NCBI GenBank assembly: GCA_019651435.1
Contig: BOYI01000002.1
Location: 124,001 to 188,000 of the forward strand
Direction: 5' to 3'
DNA: 64,000 bases
Source of the DNA: Pelagibacteraceae bacterium
Lineage (GTDB): Bacteria; Pseudomonadota; Alphaproteobacteria; HIMB59
The position numbers were made by a program, and so were the translations under genes. Each line of letters starts with the position of its first letter. Position 1 is the stretch's first letter. Positions 23,951 through 34,448 of this stretch are shown here, piece after piece. The notes under the pieces are model-generated. The model searched no databases. It was not told the DNA's origin and saw nothing but the letters and a program-made list of their open reading frames with translations.

Positions 23951-25405
23951 TTAAGCTAGACCAACATCTTTCATCATTCTGTCAATCTTAGATGCTAATT
24001 TATCAAGTGTTTCATCAACATTTGATCCTGTTTGCATCTCTTGAAGTGCTGCAGCCCATTCTGTTGTTGTTTCAAAGAATAAAGGCTGAGCTGTGAAGTG
24101 GATTTTTGATCCATCTATTGAGCTGTTATATTGCTCCATGTAACCAGGAGATGTTCCACGAATTTTATCGTCAAAATCACCTGAGGCCCAAACAGACTCT
24201 CTCACAGGGTTCACTTGGTTATGTTTAACACCACCAGCCATTGCATTTTCTGGTCCATTACACCATTGCATCCAGTACCAAGCAGCATCCTTCTTTTTAG
24301 AGAAGTTGCTCATAGCTAGAGACCAGATCCAAACGTTAGGTGTTGGAGCACTTGCACTTGGATTAGGTGTGAAACCATGGAAACCGAAGTTTCCAGCTTC
24401 TTTATTATCAGGATTTCCGTTGAAGAAGTAGCCTAAAATATCAGCATCGAAAATCATAGCTGAAGCTCCAGCTCCAATATCATTTCCTACTTCATACCAT
24501 GTGTAACCAGACCAGTTTGCAGGTCCAGAAGATGCTATCATCTTTACCCATTGTTTATGGAAGTCTTTAGACGCTTGAGAGTTCATAGCAGCTTTTAATT
24601 TTCCACCATTATTCTCAAAATCTACTAGTCCATAGTTAGCATATGCTGACATAAATCCTGGGTGGATTGTTGCCCAACTTCTACTTCCTCTGGTTCCGAT
24701 ACCATAAGACCATTCATTTGATCCAGCATTTTTTGTGAAATATTCTGCTTGATCTGTCATTTCAACAAGATCTCCTGGGGGCTTCATACCCGCCTTTTCA
24801 AAATATCTCATGTTATAAGTAACACTGTTTAACTCAAAACCCCAAGGCATACACCACTGTTTGGATCCTGCTGCACCTGGTACATCACCAGCCACACCAC
24901 TCCAAGAGCAAGCATCTCTTAAATTACCTACTACATCATTCCAGTTGTAACTTGGATTTGTTTTATTTGAGTCCTGAATAAAGTCATTTAAATCTGCACA
25001 CCATCCTGCAGGACCATAAGTCCAAGTCATGTAAGCACCTGTCATAAATGCATCGTATTCTGATGACTTAGATGATAAAGCAGCCGTTACTTTGTCAAAA
25101 TAAACATCTTCTGCGAAAATGTCATATTCAACATTCATGCCTGTTAGGGCTTTGAAGTTGTCAAGTTCCGCAATCATGGAATCCATGTATGGATGTTTAT
25201 TCATTAAAAGTTTGATTGTAGTGCCACTGTGTTTCTTCCAATCAAAGTCTTGTGCAGCTAAAGCACTAGTTACTTGCATTCCCATTAACTTAGTTAATGC
25301 AGCAAAACCAATACCATATCTACCTGCTTTGATTAGGAGATCACGTCTAGACATTTTTCCCTTAAGGAAAGTGTCAATAGCACTCTTCATCTTTGAATGA
25401 GACAT
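23951..25405 (-). CDS. ABC transporter substrate-binding protein, Tat-like signal
   Basis: MSRRDLLIKAGRYGIGFAALTKLMG; SBP_bac_1-like fold (FSKKKDAAWYWMQWCNGPENAM). Confidence 0.87.
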   Translation of the reverse strand: MSHSKMKSAIDTFLKGKMSRRDLLIKAGRYGIGFAALTKLMGMQVTSALAAQDFDWKKHSGTTIKLLMNKHPYMDSMIAELDNFKALTGMNVEYDIFAEDVYFDKVTAALSSKSSEYDAFMTGAYMTWTYGPAGWCADLNDFIQDSNKTNPSYNWNDVVGNLRDACSWSGVAGDVPGAAGSKQWCMPWGFELNSVTYNMRYFEKAGMKPPGDLVEMTDQAEYFTKNAGSNEWSYGIGTRGSRSWATIHPGFMSAYANYGLVDFENNGGKLKAAMNSQASKDFHKQWVKMIASSGPANWSGYTWYEVGNDIGAGASAMIFDADILGYFFNGNPDNKEAGNFGFHGFTPNPSASAPTPNVWIWSLAMSNFSKKKDAAWYWMQWCNGPENAMAGGVKHNQVNPVRESVWASGDFDDKIRGTSPGYMEQYNSSIDGSKIHFTAQPLFFETTTEWAAALQEMQTGSNVDETLDKLASKIDRMMKDVGLA

Positions 25406-25501
25406 AATTATCCTCCTTATCTATTCCTTATTTAAATTTTATCAAAATCTATGTTAAAAAAAACATCATTTTTGTGACAAATATGTTAAAAAAGTCATGA
25501 A

Positions 25502-26809
25502 ATGGTCAATAAAATAGGGAAAATTGAAAAGTTACTAACAGGTGAATATCAAAGTCCCTTTTCAAGAAAAAATATCAAACTTCCAATTGATGAAATTGTA
25601 ATTACTTCATCGATATTAAATTATCAATTTCGACATTTTGAAAAATTTGAGAATAAAAAAAATTTAATTATTAGTGGAGTTAACTCTTTTAAGTCACTTG
25701 GAAACAAAGTTATAGAAAGATTTAATCAAGAGAAAATAAAATACGAAATTAAAATATTAGAAAATTATCAATCTACTGTAAATTATGCTTCTTCAATAGC
25801 TAGTTCATTGAAAGAATATGACAATATAATCTGCATAGGCTCAGGTTCAGTAATTGATCTATGTAAATTTATATCAAATCAAAATAATCAAGGACTATTT
25901 GTTTATCTATCTTCTCTATCAGCTGCAGCAACTACATCAACAGTTTCTTTGACAGAAGATGGAATTAAAATCTCAGTCAAATCAAAAATACCTGAGGCAA
26001 TTGTAATTGATTTAGATAATTTAAAAAGTGCTCCTGCTCGTCTATTAAGAAGCGCATTAGGAGATGTTTTATGCAGAACAACTTGCCAGGTCGATTGGCT
26101 TACTTCTCATTTTTTATTAGAAACATTTTATGATGAAACTCCCTTTGCTTTACAATATGAAGATGAAAAAATTCTTTTAAATCATTCTCAAAAAATTTTA
26201 ACAGGAGATGAAGAAACGTTTGCCGCGTTATCAAGAATGACATTACTTAATGGAATAGCTGCAATCATTATTGGCTCTACTCATGCTGGAAGTATGGGAG
26301 AGCATCTTATTAGTCATTATATAGATATGTTTATGGGAGATGAACATCCTGGATCTCTGCATGGTGAACAAGTAGGGATAGCAACACTTTTATTATCAAA
26401 AATGCAAAATGATATTTTAAACAGCTCAAAGACTCCTCAATTTCTAGAAATTAATTATGACTTAATAATTTTTGAAAATATTTTTGGCAAAGAAGCTGGG
26501 TCTAATCTACACAAGCAATTCCAAAATAAACTATTCACTCAAAAGTCTCTTACTGATATAAACAAAAAGTTAATCAAAAATTGGAGTGATTATAAAAAAA
26601 CAATAATTAAATTTGCAGTTCAGACCGATAAAATCAAAAAATCATTTATTAACTGTGGTGCTGCCTGTACTAACGGTGATTTAAATATTCCTGATGATTT
26701 TTTCCAAAATGCTGTTGAAAACGCACATTATTTGAGAGATAGATTTTCTTATTTAGATATAATGCAATATTTAGGTTGTATTGATAAATACAGCAAAAAT
26801 CTTATATAA
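25502..26809 (+). CDS. Iron-containing alcohol dehydrogenase family, AraM/G1P dehydrogenase-like, copy 2 (intact)
   Basis: [73 protein letters not shown]. Confidence 0.75.
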   Translation: MVNKIGKIEKLLTGEYQSPFSRKNIKLPIDEIVITSSILNYQFRHFEKFENKKNLIISGVNSFKSLGNKVIERFNQEKIKYEIKILENYQSTVNYASSIASSLKEYDNIICIGSGSVIDLCKFISNQNNQGLFVYLSSLSAAATTSTVSLTEDGIKISVKSKIPEAIVIDLDNLKSAPARLLRSALGDVLCRTTCQVDWLTSHFLLETFYDETPFALQYEDEKILLNHSQKILTGDEETFAALSRMTLLNGIAAIIIGSTHAGSMGEHLISHYIDMFMGDEHPGSLHGEQVGIATLLLSKMQNDILNSSKTPQFLEINYDLIIFENIFGKEAGSNLHKQFQNKLFTQKSLTDINKKLIKNWSDYKKTIIKFAVQTDKIKKSFINCGAACTNGDLNIPDDFFQNAVENAHYLRDRFSYLDIMQYLGCIDKYSKNLI

Positions 26810-26818
26810 ATTAAAAAA

Positions 26819-28255
26819 ATGCAAGACATATTAATTATTGGGGGTGGTATTAATGGAGTTGGCATCGCAAGAGATGCTGTTGGAAGGGGCTTAAATGTAA
26901 CCTTGGTTGAAAAAGGAGACTTAGCTTCTCAAACATCCTCATGGTCAACAAAATTAATTCATGGAGGGATAAGATATCTAGAGAATTATGAATTTAGGCT
27001 AGTAAGAGAGTCTCTAAAAGAAAGAGAGGTGATAAAGTCTATTGCACCCCATATATCAAAACCAATCAGATTTGTAATGCCTCATGTCTCTCATCTAAGA
27101 CCCGTATGGTTAATTAGAATGGGACTTCTTCTTTATGATTGGCTAGGAGGTTTCATCACTCTGCCTAAGTCAAAATATGTAAATCTACAAAATGATTATA
27201 GCGATAATCCCTTAAAAGAAAATTTTCAAAAAGGCTATGAATACTCAGACCTTTCCATCGATGATGCGCGCCTAGTTCTTTTAAATGCACAGGATGCATT
27301 AAATAGAGGTGCTGAAATTATTCTCAACAAATCAGTAACAAATGCTATTAGACATGATGATTATTGGGAGGTTGAGCTTAGTGATAAAAAAATTATTAAG
27401 ACAAAAACAATTATCAATGCATCTGGTCCATTTGTTTTAAATATTTTAAAAGATATTTGTAAGGTTCAGACAAATAAATCTCTGCGTTTAGTTCAAGGAA
27501 GTCATTTAATCGTAAAAAAACTTTATGAAGGAGAACAAGCTTACATACTTCAACAAGAAGATAGGCGAATAGTTTTTATGATCCCTTATCAAAATGAATT
27601 TACACTTATTGGAACTACAGACAAAGAAGTTGACAGCTATCTCAATCCCACAATTACATCTGAAGAACAGTCTTATTTATTAAATGCTGTAAACAGTTTT
27701 TTAAAAAATCAAATTTCAGAGTCTGACATTGTTTGGACTTATGCTGGCATTAGGCCTTTATTAGATGATTTTAACCAGAGTGCCTCTAAAGTAACAAGGG
27801 ACTATGAATTTGATTTAGATGTCAATGGGGCCCCTATTCTTTCGATATTTGGTGGAAAATTAACCACTTACAGGAAGCTTGCTGAGCATGCTCTGGAAAA
27901 ATTATCTGCTGTTATTTCAATCAAAAATACAACTTGGACAGATAAAGAAAAGCTACCTGGAGCAGGAACTTTTACATCAGAAGAATTTAATAACCTTCTT
28001 CCTATTAATATGATGCAAAGATTTAGCCAATCATATGGTAATCAAATCTCTAAACTTTATTCTTATTTTATAAGTTCTGGAAATGGTGGTGCTAAAATCA
28101 CTGAAGATTTATATGAGTTTGAAATAGCTTATCTTGTAAAAGAAGAAATGGCTTCAAGTGCTGAAGATATTCTTTTTCGAAGAACAAAACTAGGCATCAA
28201 TTTTCCAAAAGATAAAATCAATAGCTTAAATGATGTTTTAAAAAAATATTTATAA
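26819..28255 (+). CDS. glpD: Aerobic glycerol-3-phosphate dehydrogenase
   Basis: ILIIGGGINGVGIARDAVGRGLNVTLVEKGDLASQTSSWSTKLIHGGIRYLE...GGKLTTYRKLAEHAL. Confidence 0.93.
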   Translation: MQDILIIGGGINGVGIARDAVGRGLNVTLVEKGDLASQTSSWSTKLIHGGIRYLENYEFRLVRESLKEREVIKSIAPHISKPIRFVMPHVSHLRPVWLIRMGLLLYDWLGGFITLPKSKYVNLQNDYSDNPLKENFQKGYEYSDLSIDDARLVLLNAQDALNRGAEIILNKSVTNAIRHDDYWEVELSDKKIIKTKTIINASGPFVLNILKDICKVQTNKSLRLVQGSHLIVKKLYEGEQAYILQQEDRRIVFMIPYQNEFTLIGTTDKEVDSYLNPTITSEEQSYLLNAVNSFLKNQISESDIVWTYAGIRPLLDDFNQSASKVTRDYEFDLDVNGAPILSIFGGKLTTYRKLAEHALEKLSAVISIKNTTWTDKEKLPGAGTFTSEEFNNLLPINMMQRFSQSYGNQISKLYSYFISSGNGGAKITEDLYEFEIAYLVKEEMASSAEDILFRRTKLGINFPKDKINSLNDVLKKYL

Positions 28256-28273
28256 TCATTATAATAATACATC

Positions 28274-29755
28274 ATGAAAAATTATATCCTTTCAATTGAT
28301 CAAGGTACCACTTCAACACGTGTAATTATTTTTGATAAAAAATTTAATTTTATATCCTCTAGTCAAAAAGAATTTAAGCAAATCTTTCCAAGAGATGGTG
28401 AAGTTGAACATGATCCTGAAGAAATATATCAATCTGTTTTGTTTACAGCCAAAGATGCTATTCGTAGGGCTAAAATCAAACCAACTCAAATAAAGTCTAT
28501 AGGAATAACCAATCAAAGAGAGACGACAGTCCTTTGGGATAAAACCAATGGTAAGGCTATTTATAATGCGATTGTATGGCAAGATAGAAGAACAGTTAAA
28601 TTTTGTAAAAATCTTGTACAAAAGGGTTTTGCAAAAAAAATACAAAAAACTACAGGACTAGTTGTTGATTCATATTTTTCAGCATCAAAAATTAATTGGC
28701 TTTTAAAAAATGTAAAAGCTGCAAAAGAATTACTAAAAAAAGACAGGTTATTATTTGGCACTATAGATACTTGGCTATTATGGAAATTAACTGATGGCCA
28801 AAGTCATTACACAGAAGCCACTAATGCTTCAAGAACAATGCTTTTTGATATTAAAAAAAATCAGTGGTCAAAAGAAATGCTTCATATATTTAAAGTACCA
28901 GAAAAAATTCTACCAGTTGTAAAAGATAGTGCGGATGATTTTGGTCAGACAACAAAATTTGGAAGTAACATTCCAATTCAAGGCATAGCAGGAGATCAAC
29001 AAGCTGCAACGATTGGCCAAGCATGTTTAGAACCTGGTTCAATAAAATCAACTTATGGAACTGGTTGTTTTATGATAATGAATGTAGGTTCAAAATTAAA
29101 ATATTCTAAAAATAAATTACTCTCTACAATTGCTTACCGCATCAAAGGAAAAAATACCTACGCCCTAGAGGGATCGATATTCATTGCAGGAGCTGCTGTT
29201 CAATGGCTAAGAGACTCACTTAAAATTATAAAAAATGCAAAAGAAACCGAAAACCTTTACTCAAAAAATGATCCATCACAAAATGTTTATCTGGTGCCTG
29301 CGTTTGTGGGGTTAGGTGCCCCCTATTGGGATGGAGAAGCAAGAGGTGCTCTTTTTGGACTTACTCGTAATACAGGTGTTCCCGAATTAGTTAAAGCAAC
29401 TCTAGATAGTGTTGTTTACCAAACGAAAGACTTAATATCAGCTATGGAAAAAGATAGTGGTATTAAAATTAAAAAAATTAAAGTTGATGGAGGGATGGTT
29501 AACAATAACCAGTTTGTTCAATTTTTATCAAATTTACTTTTGTGTGTGTGTTTAAGACCCAAGATTAATGAGACCACGTCTTTGGGTGCCGCTTATTTAG
29601 CGGGGTATCAAAGTGGCTTGATAAAAAAATTTACGGACATAAATCAAAAATGGAAGAGTGAAAAAAAGTTTGTTCACAAAATGAACAAAAGAGATATAGA
29701 AAAACTATATTTAGGATGGCAAAAAGCAATTAAAGGCGCCCTTATAGTAAAATAG
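28274..29755 (+). CDS. glpK: Glycerol kinase
   Basis: ILSIDQGTTSTRVIIFDKK, ITNQRETTVLWDKTNGKAIYNAIVWQDRRT, GIAGDQQAATIGQACLEPGSIKSTYGTGCF. Confidence 0.95.
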   Translation: MKNYILSIDQGTTSTRVIIFDKKFNFISSSQKEFKQIFPRDGEVEHDPEEIYQSVLFTAKDAIRRAKIKPTQIKSIGITNQRETTVLWDKTNGKAIYNAIVWQDRRTVKFCKNLVQKGFAKKIQKTTGLVVDSYFSASKINWLLKNVKAAKELLKKDRLLFGTIDTWLLWKLTDGQSHYTEATNASRTMLFDIKKNQWSKEMLHIFKVPEKILPVVKDSADDFGQTTKFGSNIPIQGIAGDQQAATIGQACLEPGSIKSTYGTGCFMIMNVGSKLKYSKNKLLSTIAYRIKGKNTYALEGSIFIAGAAVQWLRDSLKIIKNAKETENLYSKNDPSQNVYLVPAFVGLGAPYWDGEARGALFGLTRNTGVPELVKATLDSVVYQTKDLISAMEKDSGIKIKKIKVDGGMVNNNQFVQFLSNLLLCVCLRPKINETTSLGAAYLAGYQSGLIKKFTDINQKWKSEKKFVHKMNKRDIEKLYLGWQKAIKGALIVK

Positions 29756-29792
29756 TTATACTAAATTTTTTCTATTTTGATATTAATGTTAA

Positions 29793-30683
29793 ATGCGCAT
29801 AAATATTGAAATTGGTGATATTGAAGCATTTATAGAGTTAACAGAAACAAACTCCTTTGCTAAAGCTGCAACAAATCTAAATCTATCTCAACCAGCTCTA
29901 TCTAGAAGAATACAAAAACTTGAAAATGAACTAGGAACTACACTTTTTGATCGAACCACTAGAAAAGTACAACTATCTTATTCTGGACGAAATTTTTATG
30001 ATAGAGCAAGAGGAATTATTGAAGCCGTTAAAACAGCAACTAAAACCTTAAGTGAAAAATATAGTTTTCCTTCAATAATTAAAATTGGTGTGGTTCATTC
30101 AGCACTAAGAAATATTTTATTTTCTGCTTTAAAAGATTTAAAAGAGATCGAGCCTCGATGTAAAGTTCAGATTATTGAAAGGTCATCAAATAATGTTGTA
30201 GATAGTGTTTTAGGTGGTGAGTGTGATTTTGGTATTAATTTTACAGGAATACAAGAACCAGGAATAAATTTTGAAAAATTATTTGTTGAAGATTATGTGG
30301 TAGTTTTTCCTAAAGGGGATAAGCTCGAAAAAAAAAGGAAAGTTAAGTTATCTGAAATTAAAGACAGGAGTTTTATATCCATTTGGAAAGGTTCAGGCAG
30401 CAGAATATACATAGAAAATGCTTTAGCCATGCAAAAAGAAGATATGGAGTGGGCTTATGAAGTTAGGCATATACCCACAGCTTTAAATATGGTTGAACAA
30501 GGACTTGGTATCACATTAGCTCCAAAATTAGCAATATCTAAAGATTATTCATCTCTATCTTATAGACCTTTGATTGATCCTGCAGTTACACGAACAATTG
30601 GATTGATTAAAAGATCTGGCAGAGAATTAAGCTATGATGCACAAAAATTATACGAACTATTAATAGAAAAATTTAAGCGCTAA
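29793..30683 (+). CDS. LysR-family transcriptional regulator
   Basis: AFIELTETNSFAKAATNLNLSQPALSRRIQKLENELGTTLFDRTTRKVQLS. Confidence 0.93.
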   Translation: MRINIEIGDIEAFIELTETNSFAKAATNLNLSQPALSRRIQKLENELGTTLFDRTTRKVQLSYSGRNFYDRARGIIEAVKTATKTLSEKYSFPSIIKIGVVHSALRNILFSALKDLKEIEPRCKVQIIERSSNNVVDSVLGGECDFGINFTGIQEPGINFEKLFVEDYVVVFPKGDKLEKKRKVKLSEIKDRSFISIWKGSGSRIYIENALAMQKEDMEWAYEVRHIPTALNMVEQGLGITLAPKLAISKDYSSLSYRPLIDPAVTRTIGLIKRSGRELSYDAQKLYELLIEKFKR

Positions 30684-30737
30684 TTTATTAATATTATGCA
30701 TATAAAAAACCATTAATAAGATGGTAGAAACTTGTTT

Positions 30738-33371
30738 ATGAATTCACTCGATAGCTTTCAAACTCTAGACTCACTAAAGATAGGTAACAAAAATTTTGCT
30801 TTTTATAATATCTCTAAACTCAATGATCAATATCCTAATATCCGAAAATTACCAAAATCTAAAAAAATTCTTATAGAAAATTTATTGCGTCTTGAAGATG
30901 GTAAAGATGTCAATAAAGATTTGATTGAAAAAGTTTTACAAAAACCTCAAGAAAAACATGAAATATTTTTTCTTCCAGCTCGTGTTCTGATGCAAGATTT
31001 TACCGGTGTGCCTGCAGTTGCTGATCTTGCTGCAATGAGGGATGCTGTCGCTTTAAAGGGCAAAGATCCTGCAAAGGTAAATCCTTTATCTCAAGTGGAT
31101 CTTGTAATAGACCACTCCGTGATGGTTGATTATTTTGCTACCCCTCAAGCTTTTCAAAAAAATGTGGATATGGAGTTTGGAAGAAATAAAGAGCGGTATG
31201 AATTTCTAAAATGGGGACAACAAGCATTTGAAAATTTTCGGGTAATTCCTCCCGGGACAGGTATTTGTCATCAAGTAAACTTAGAATATTTAGCTAAAGT
31301 TGTTTGGAATAGATCAATTAATGGACAAGATTATTTATATCCTGACACTCTTGTTGGAACAGACAGTCATACAACAATGGTTAATGCCTTAGGAGTTTTA
31401 GGCTGGGGCGTTGGAGGCATAGAGGCAGAAGCAGCGATGCTTGGTCAATCAGTTTCAATGTTATTACCAGAGGTCGTTGGTTTTAAAATTGAAGGCAATC
31501 TTCAAGAAGGAGTTACCGCTACTGACTTAGTTTTAACAGTAGTTGAGATGCTAAGAGCAAAAGGAGTGGTGGGTAAGTTTGTGGAGTTTTATGGTGAAGG
31601 AGTAAAAAATCTATCCTTAGCAGACCGAGCTACGATTGCCAACATGGCGCCTGAATACGGAGCTACTTGTGGATTTTTCTCCACTGACGAAGAAACAATT
31701 AAATATCTCAACCTAACAGCTAGAGACAAAGACTTAGTAGAAATAGTTGAAAAATATAATAAATCTCAAGGTCTTTGGATGGATAATCAAAGTGAGTACA
31801 ATGATAATCTTGAGTTGAATCTGAAAACAGTTCAGGCGTCTTTGGCGGGACCAAAGAGACCTCAGGATAGAATTAATTTAAATGGCGTATCTGATAATTT
31901 TCAAAAACTATTAGAAGGCAATCCAAAAAAATCTGATGTAAAAAATCATAACTATCAATTAACTGATGGTGATGTTGTGATTGCTGCTATTACATCCTGT
32001 ACGAACACATCTAATCCCAATGTTCTTGTAGCGGCAGGATTGGTTGCAAAAAAGGCAAGTGAACTTGGGATGCAAGTAAAACCATGGGTAAAAACTTCTC
32101 TTGCTCCAGGCTCTAAGGTTGTAACTGACTATCTTGATAAATCAGACTTAACCAAGCATTTAGATGCGATGGGATTTCATCTGGTTGGCTATGGCTGTAC
32201 AACCTGTATTGGAAATTCAGGACCTCTACATCCGGATATTGTTGATAGTATTAATGAAAAAAACTTAACAGTCGCGTCTGTTCTTTCTGGTAATAGAAAC
32301 TTTGAAGGTCGAGTTAACCCTCATGTGAAAGCAAATTACCTTGCGTCTCCACCGCTGGTAGTAGCCTACGCTTTAGCAGGAACAGTCAATATCGATTTAA
32401 CAAAAGATGCTTTAGGCATCAATGGAGAGGGAAAAGAAATTTTCTTAAAAGATATTTGGCCATCTAATGAAGAAATTAATTCTATTGTTAGTCAGCATGT
32501 GTCAGCTGAAATGTTTTCTCAACAATATAGTAATGCTCTTCAAGGCCCAAAAGAATGGCAAGACATCCAAACCTCAGAAGGTGATTTGTACCAATGGAAA
32601 GAGGAGTCTACCTATGTCCAACAACCACCTTTTTTTAATTCTATCTCAGAAGAAGAAAAAGAAATCAAAAATATTGATAATGCCCGACCTCTCCTTTTAT
32701 TAGGGCATAGTGTAACTACAGATCATATTTCTCCTGCTGGTGCCATCAAACAAGACAGTCCCGCAGGCGACTATTTTATGGAAAGACAGATTTTACAAAA
32801 AGACTTTAACTCTTACGGCGCGAGAAGAGGTAACCATGAAGTAATGGTTCGAGGTACTTTTGCCAATATCAGAATTAAGAATGAACTTCTCTCTAACGTA
32901 GAAGGCGGGTATTCCATTCTGGAGCCTGAAAAGAAGCAAATGAGTGTTTACGAGGTGGCCATGGAGTATCAAAAAAGAGCTGAAAACATTGTTGTTTTTG
33001 CTGGTCAGGAATATGGAACTGGTTCATCAAGAGACTGGGCCGCCAAAGGAACAAAATTGTTAGGAATAAAAGCCGTAATCGCAGAGAGCTTCGAGAGAAT
33101 ACATCGATCAAACTTAATTGGGATGGGTGTTCTTCCAATTCAACTTGATAACACCAATATTCAAGAACTAGGAATTAAATCTTCTGACCTGGTTGATATC
33201 AAATTACACTCTGAAATTAAGCCGCTCGAAAAAATATCTGTAATCTTGAAACAGGGTGATGATACAAGAGAATTACAGTGTACTTTGAGAATAGATACCA
33301 TTAATGAACTTCAGTATTACAAATCAGATGGGATTTTAAATTTTGTGCTTAAAAATATTTTAAAAAATTAA
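30738..33371 (+). CDS. acnA: Aconitate hydratase
   Basis: [87 protein letters not shown] at 30738 is likelier than TTG at 30732. Confidence 0.95.
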   Translation: MNSLDSFQTLDSLKIGNKNFAFYNISKLNDQYPNIRKLPKSKKILIENLLRLEDGKDVNKDLIEKVLQKPQEKHEIFFLPARVLMQDFTGVPAVADLAAMRDAVALKGKDPAKVNPLSQVDLVIDHSVMVDYFATPQAFQKNVDMEFGRNKERYEFLKWGQQAFENFRVIPPGTGICHQVNLEYLAKVVWNRSINGQDYLYPDTLVGTDSHTTMVNALGVLGWGVGGIEAEAAMLGQSVSMLLPEVVGFKIEGNLQEGVTATDLVLTVVEMLRAKGVVGKFVEFYGEGVKNLSLADRATIANMAPEYGATCGFFSTDEETIKYLNLTARDKDLVEIVEKYNKSQGLWMDNQSEYNDNLELNLKTVQASLAGPKRPQDRINLNGVSDNFQKLLEGNPKKSDVKNHNYQLTDGDVVIAAITSCTNTSNPNVLVAAGLVAKKASELGMQVKPWVKTSLAPGSKVVTDYLDKSDLTKHLDAMGFHLVGYGCTTCIGNSGPLHPDIVDSINEKNLTVASVLSGNRNFEGRVNPHVKANYLASPPLVVAYALAGTVNIDLTKDALGINGEGKEIFLKDIWPSNEEINSIVSQHVSAEMFSQQYSNALQGPKEWQDIQTSEGDLYQWKEESTYVQQPPFFNSISEEEKEIKNIDNARPLLLLGHSVTTDHISPAGAIKQDSPAGDYFMERQILQKDFNSYGARRGNHEVMVRGTFANIRIKNELLSNVEGGYSILEPEKKQMSVYEVAMEYQKRAENIVVFAGQEYGTGSSRDWAAKGTKLLGIKAVIAESFERIHRSNLIGMGVLPIQLDNTNIQELGIKSSDLVDIKLHSEIKPLEKISVILKQGDDTRELQCTLRIDTINELQYYKSDGILNFVLKNILKN

Positions 33372-34448
33372 TCGACTTTAGGGTCTTCTAAAATTTCTTT
33401 TAGTCTCACTAAGAAAGTGACAGCTTGTTTGCCATCAATTAATCGATGATCATAACTAAGTGCTGTATACATCATGGGTCGTATCACAACTTTATTTTTG
33501 ACAGGCAATAGGTCGCTCGATAATTGAATGCATTCCAAGTATTGCACTTTGAGGTGGATTAATTATTGGAGTGCTCATCATTGATCCATAGACTCCTCCA
33601 TTAGTAATAGAAAAAGTGCCACCCGATAAATCTTTCATGGCTAATTTATTAGTGTTTGCTTTTGTTGCTAAATCAATGATTTCTTTTTCAATTTCTGCAT
33701 TTGTTAAATTTTCAGCATTACGAATAATAGGAACTACCAAACCTTTTTCTGAACCGATTGCAACACCGATATCAAAATAGTTTTTATAAATTATTTTATC
33801 TTCAAAAATCTCTGAATTAATTTCAGGTAATTCTTTTAAAACCTTAACACAAGCTTTCACGAAGAAAGACATGATGCCTAATTTGACTCCATGTTTTTTT
33901 TGAAAGGCTGCTTGTTGTTTTTTTCGAAGTGCCATAATAGCGGTCATATCTACTTCGTTGAATGTCGTTAAAATAGCTGCTGTATTTTGTGCATCTTTTA
34001 ATCTTCGAGCAATTGTTTGACGCAACTTCGACATTGGAACTGATCTTTCACCCTCTTTGTCAGTTGGCTCATCAAAGTTAGAAAAAGTTGGTTCTAAATT
34101 TTTTTGTTGATTTTCAGCTCTTTTTTCAAGCTTTGGTTCTTCAACTGCTTTTGAAGATGGTGCAGGGGTCTCTTCTTTTTTTGCTTTTGATGGTGGTGAT
34201 GTAGTAGCTTCTCCACCTTGAGAAAATTGTGCAATAACCTCGCCTACTTTTACTGAGCTGCCCTCTGTAACTAAAATTTTTGAAATAGTACCGGCTGACT
34301 GAGCTGGAATTTCTATAGTTATCTTTTCTGTCTCAATTTCAGCTAAGTTGTCTCCAGCTTGAAATGAAGAGCCTTCTTTAACCAACCACGAGGTCAAAGT
34401 CCCCTCAATAATAGACTCTCCTAATTCTGGCACATTAATGTCTGTCAT
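33368..34448 (-). CDS. sucB: 2-oxoglutarate dehydrogenase E2 (dihydrolipoyl succinyltransferase), frameshifted near 33500
   Basis: Lipoyl domain [49 protein letters not shown]-term [32 protein letters not shown] in another frame. Confidence 0.92.
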
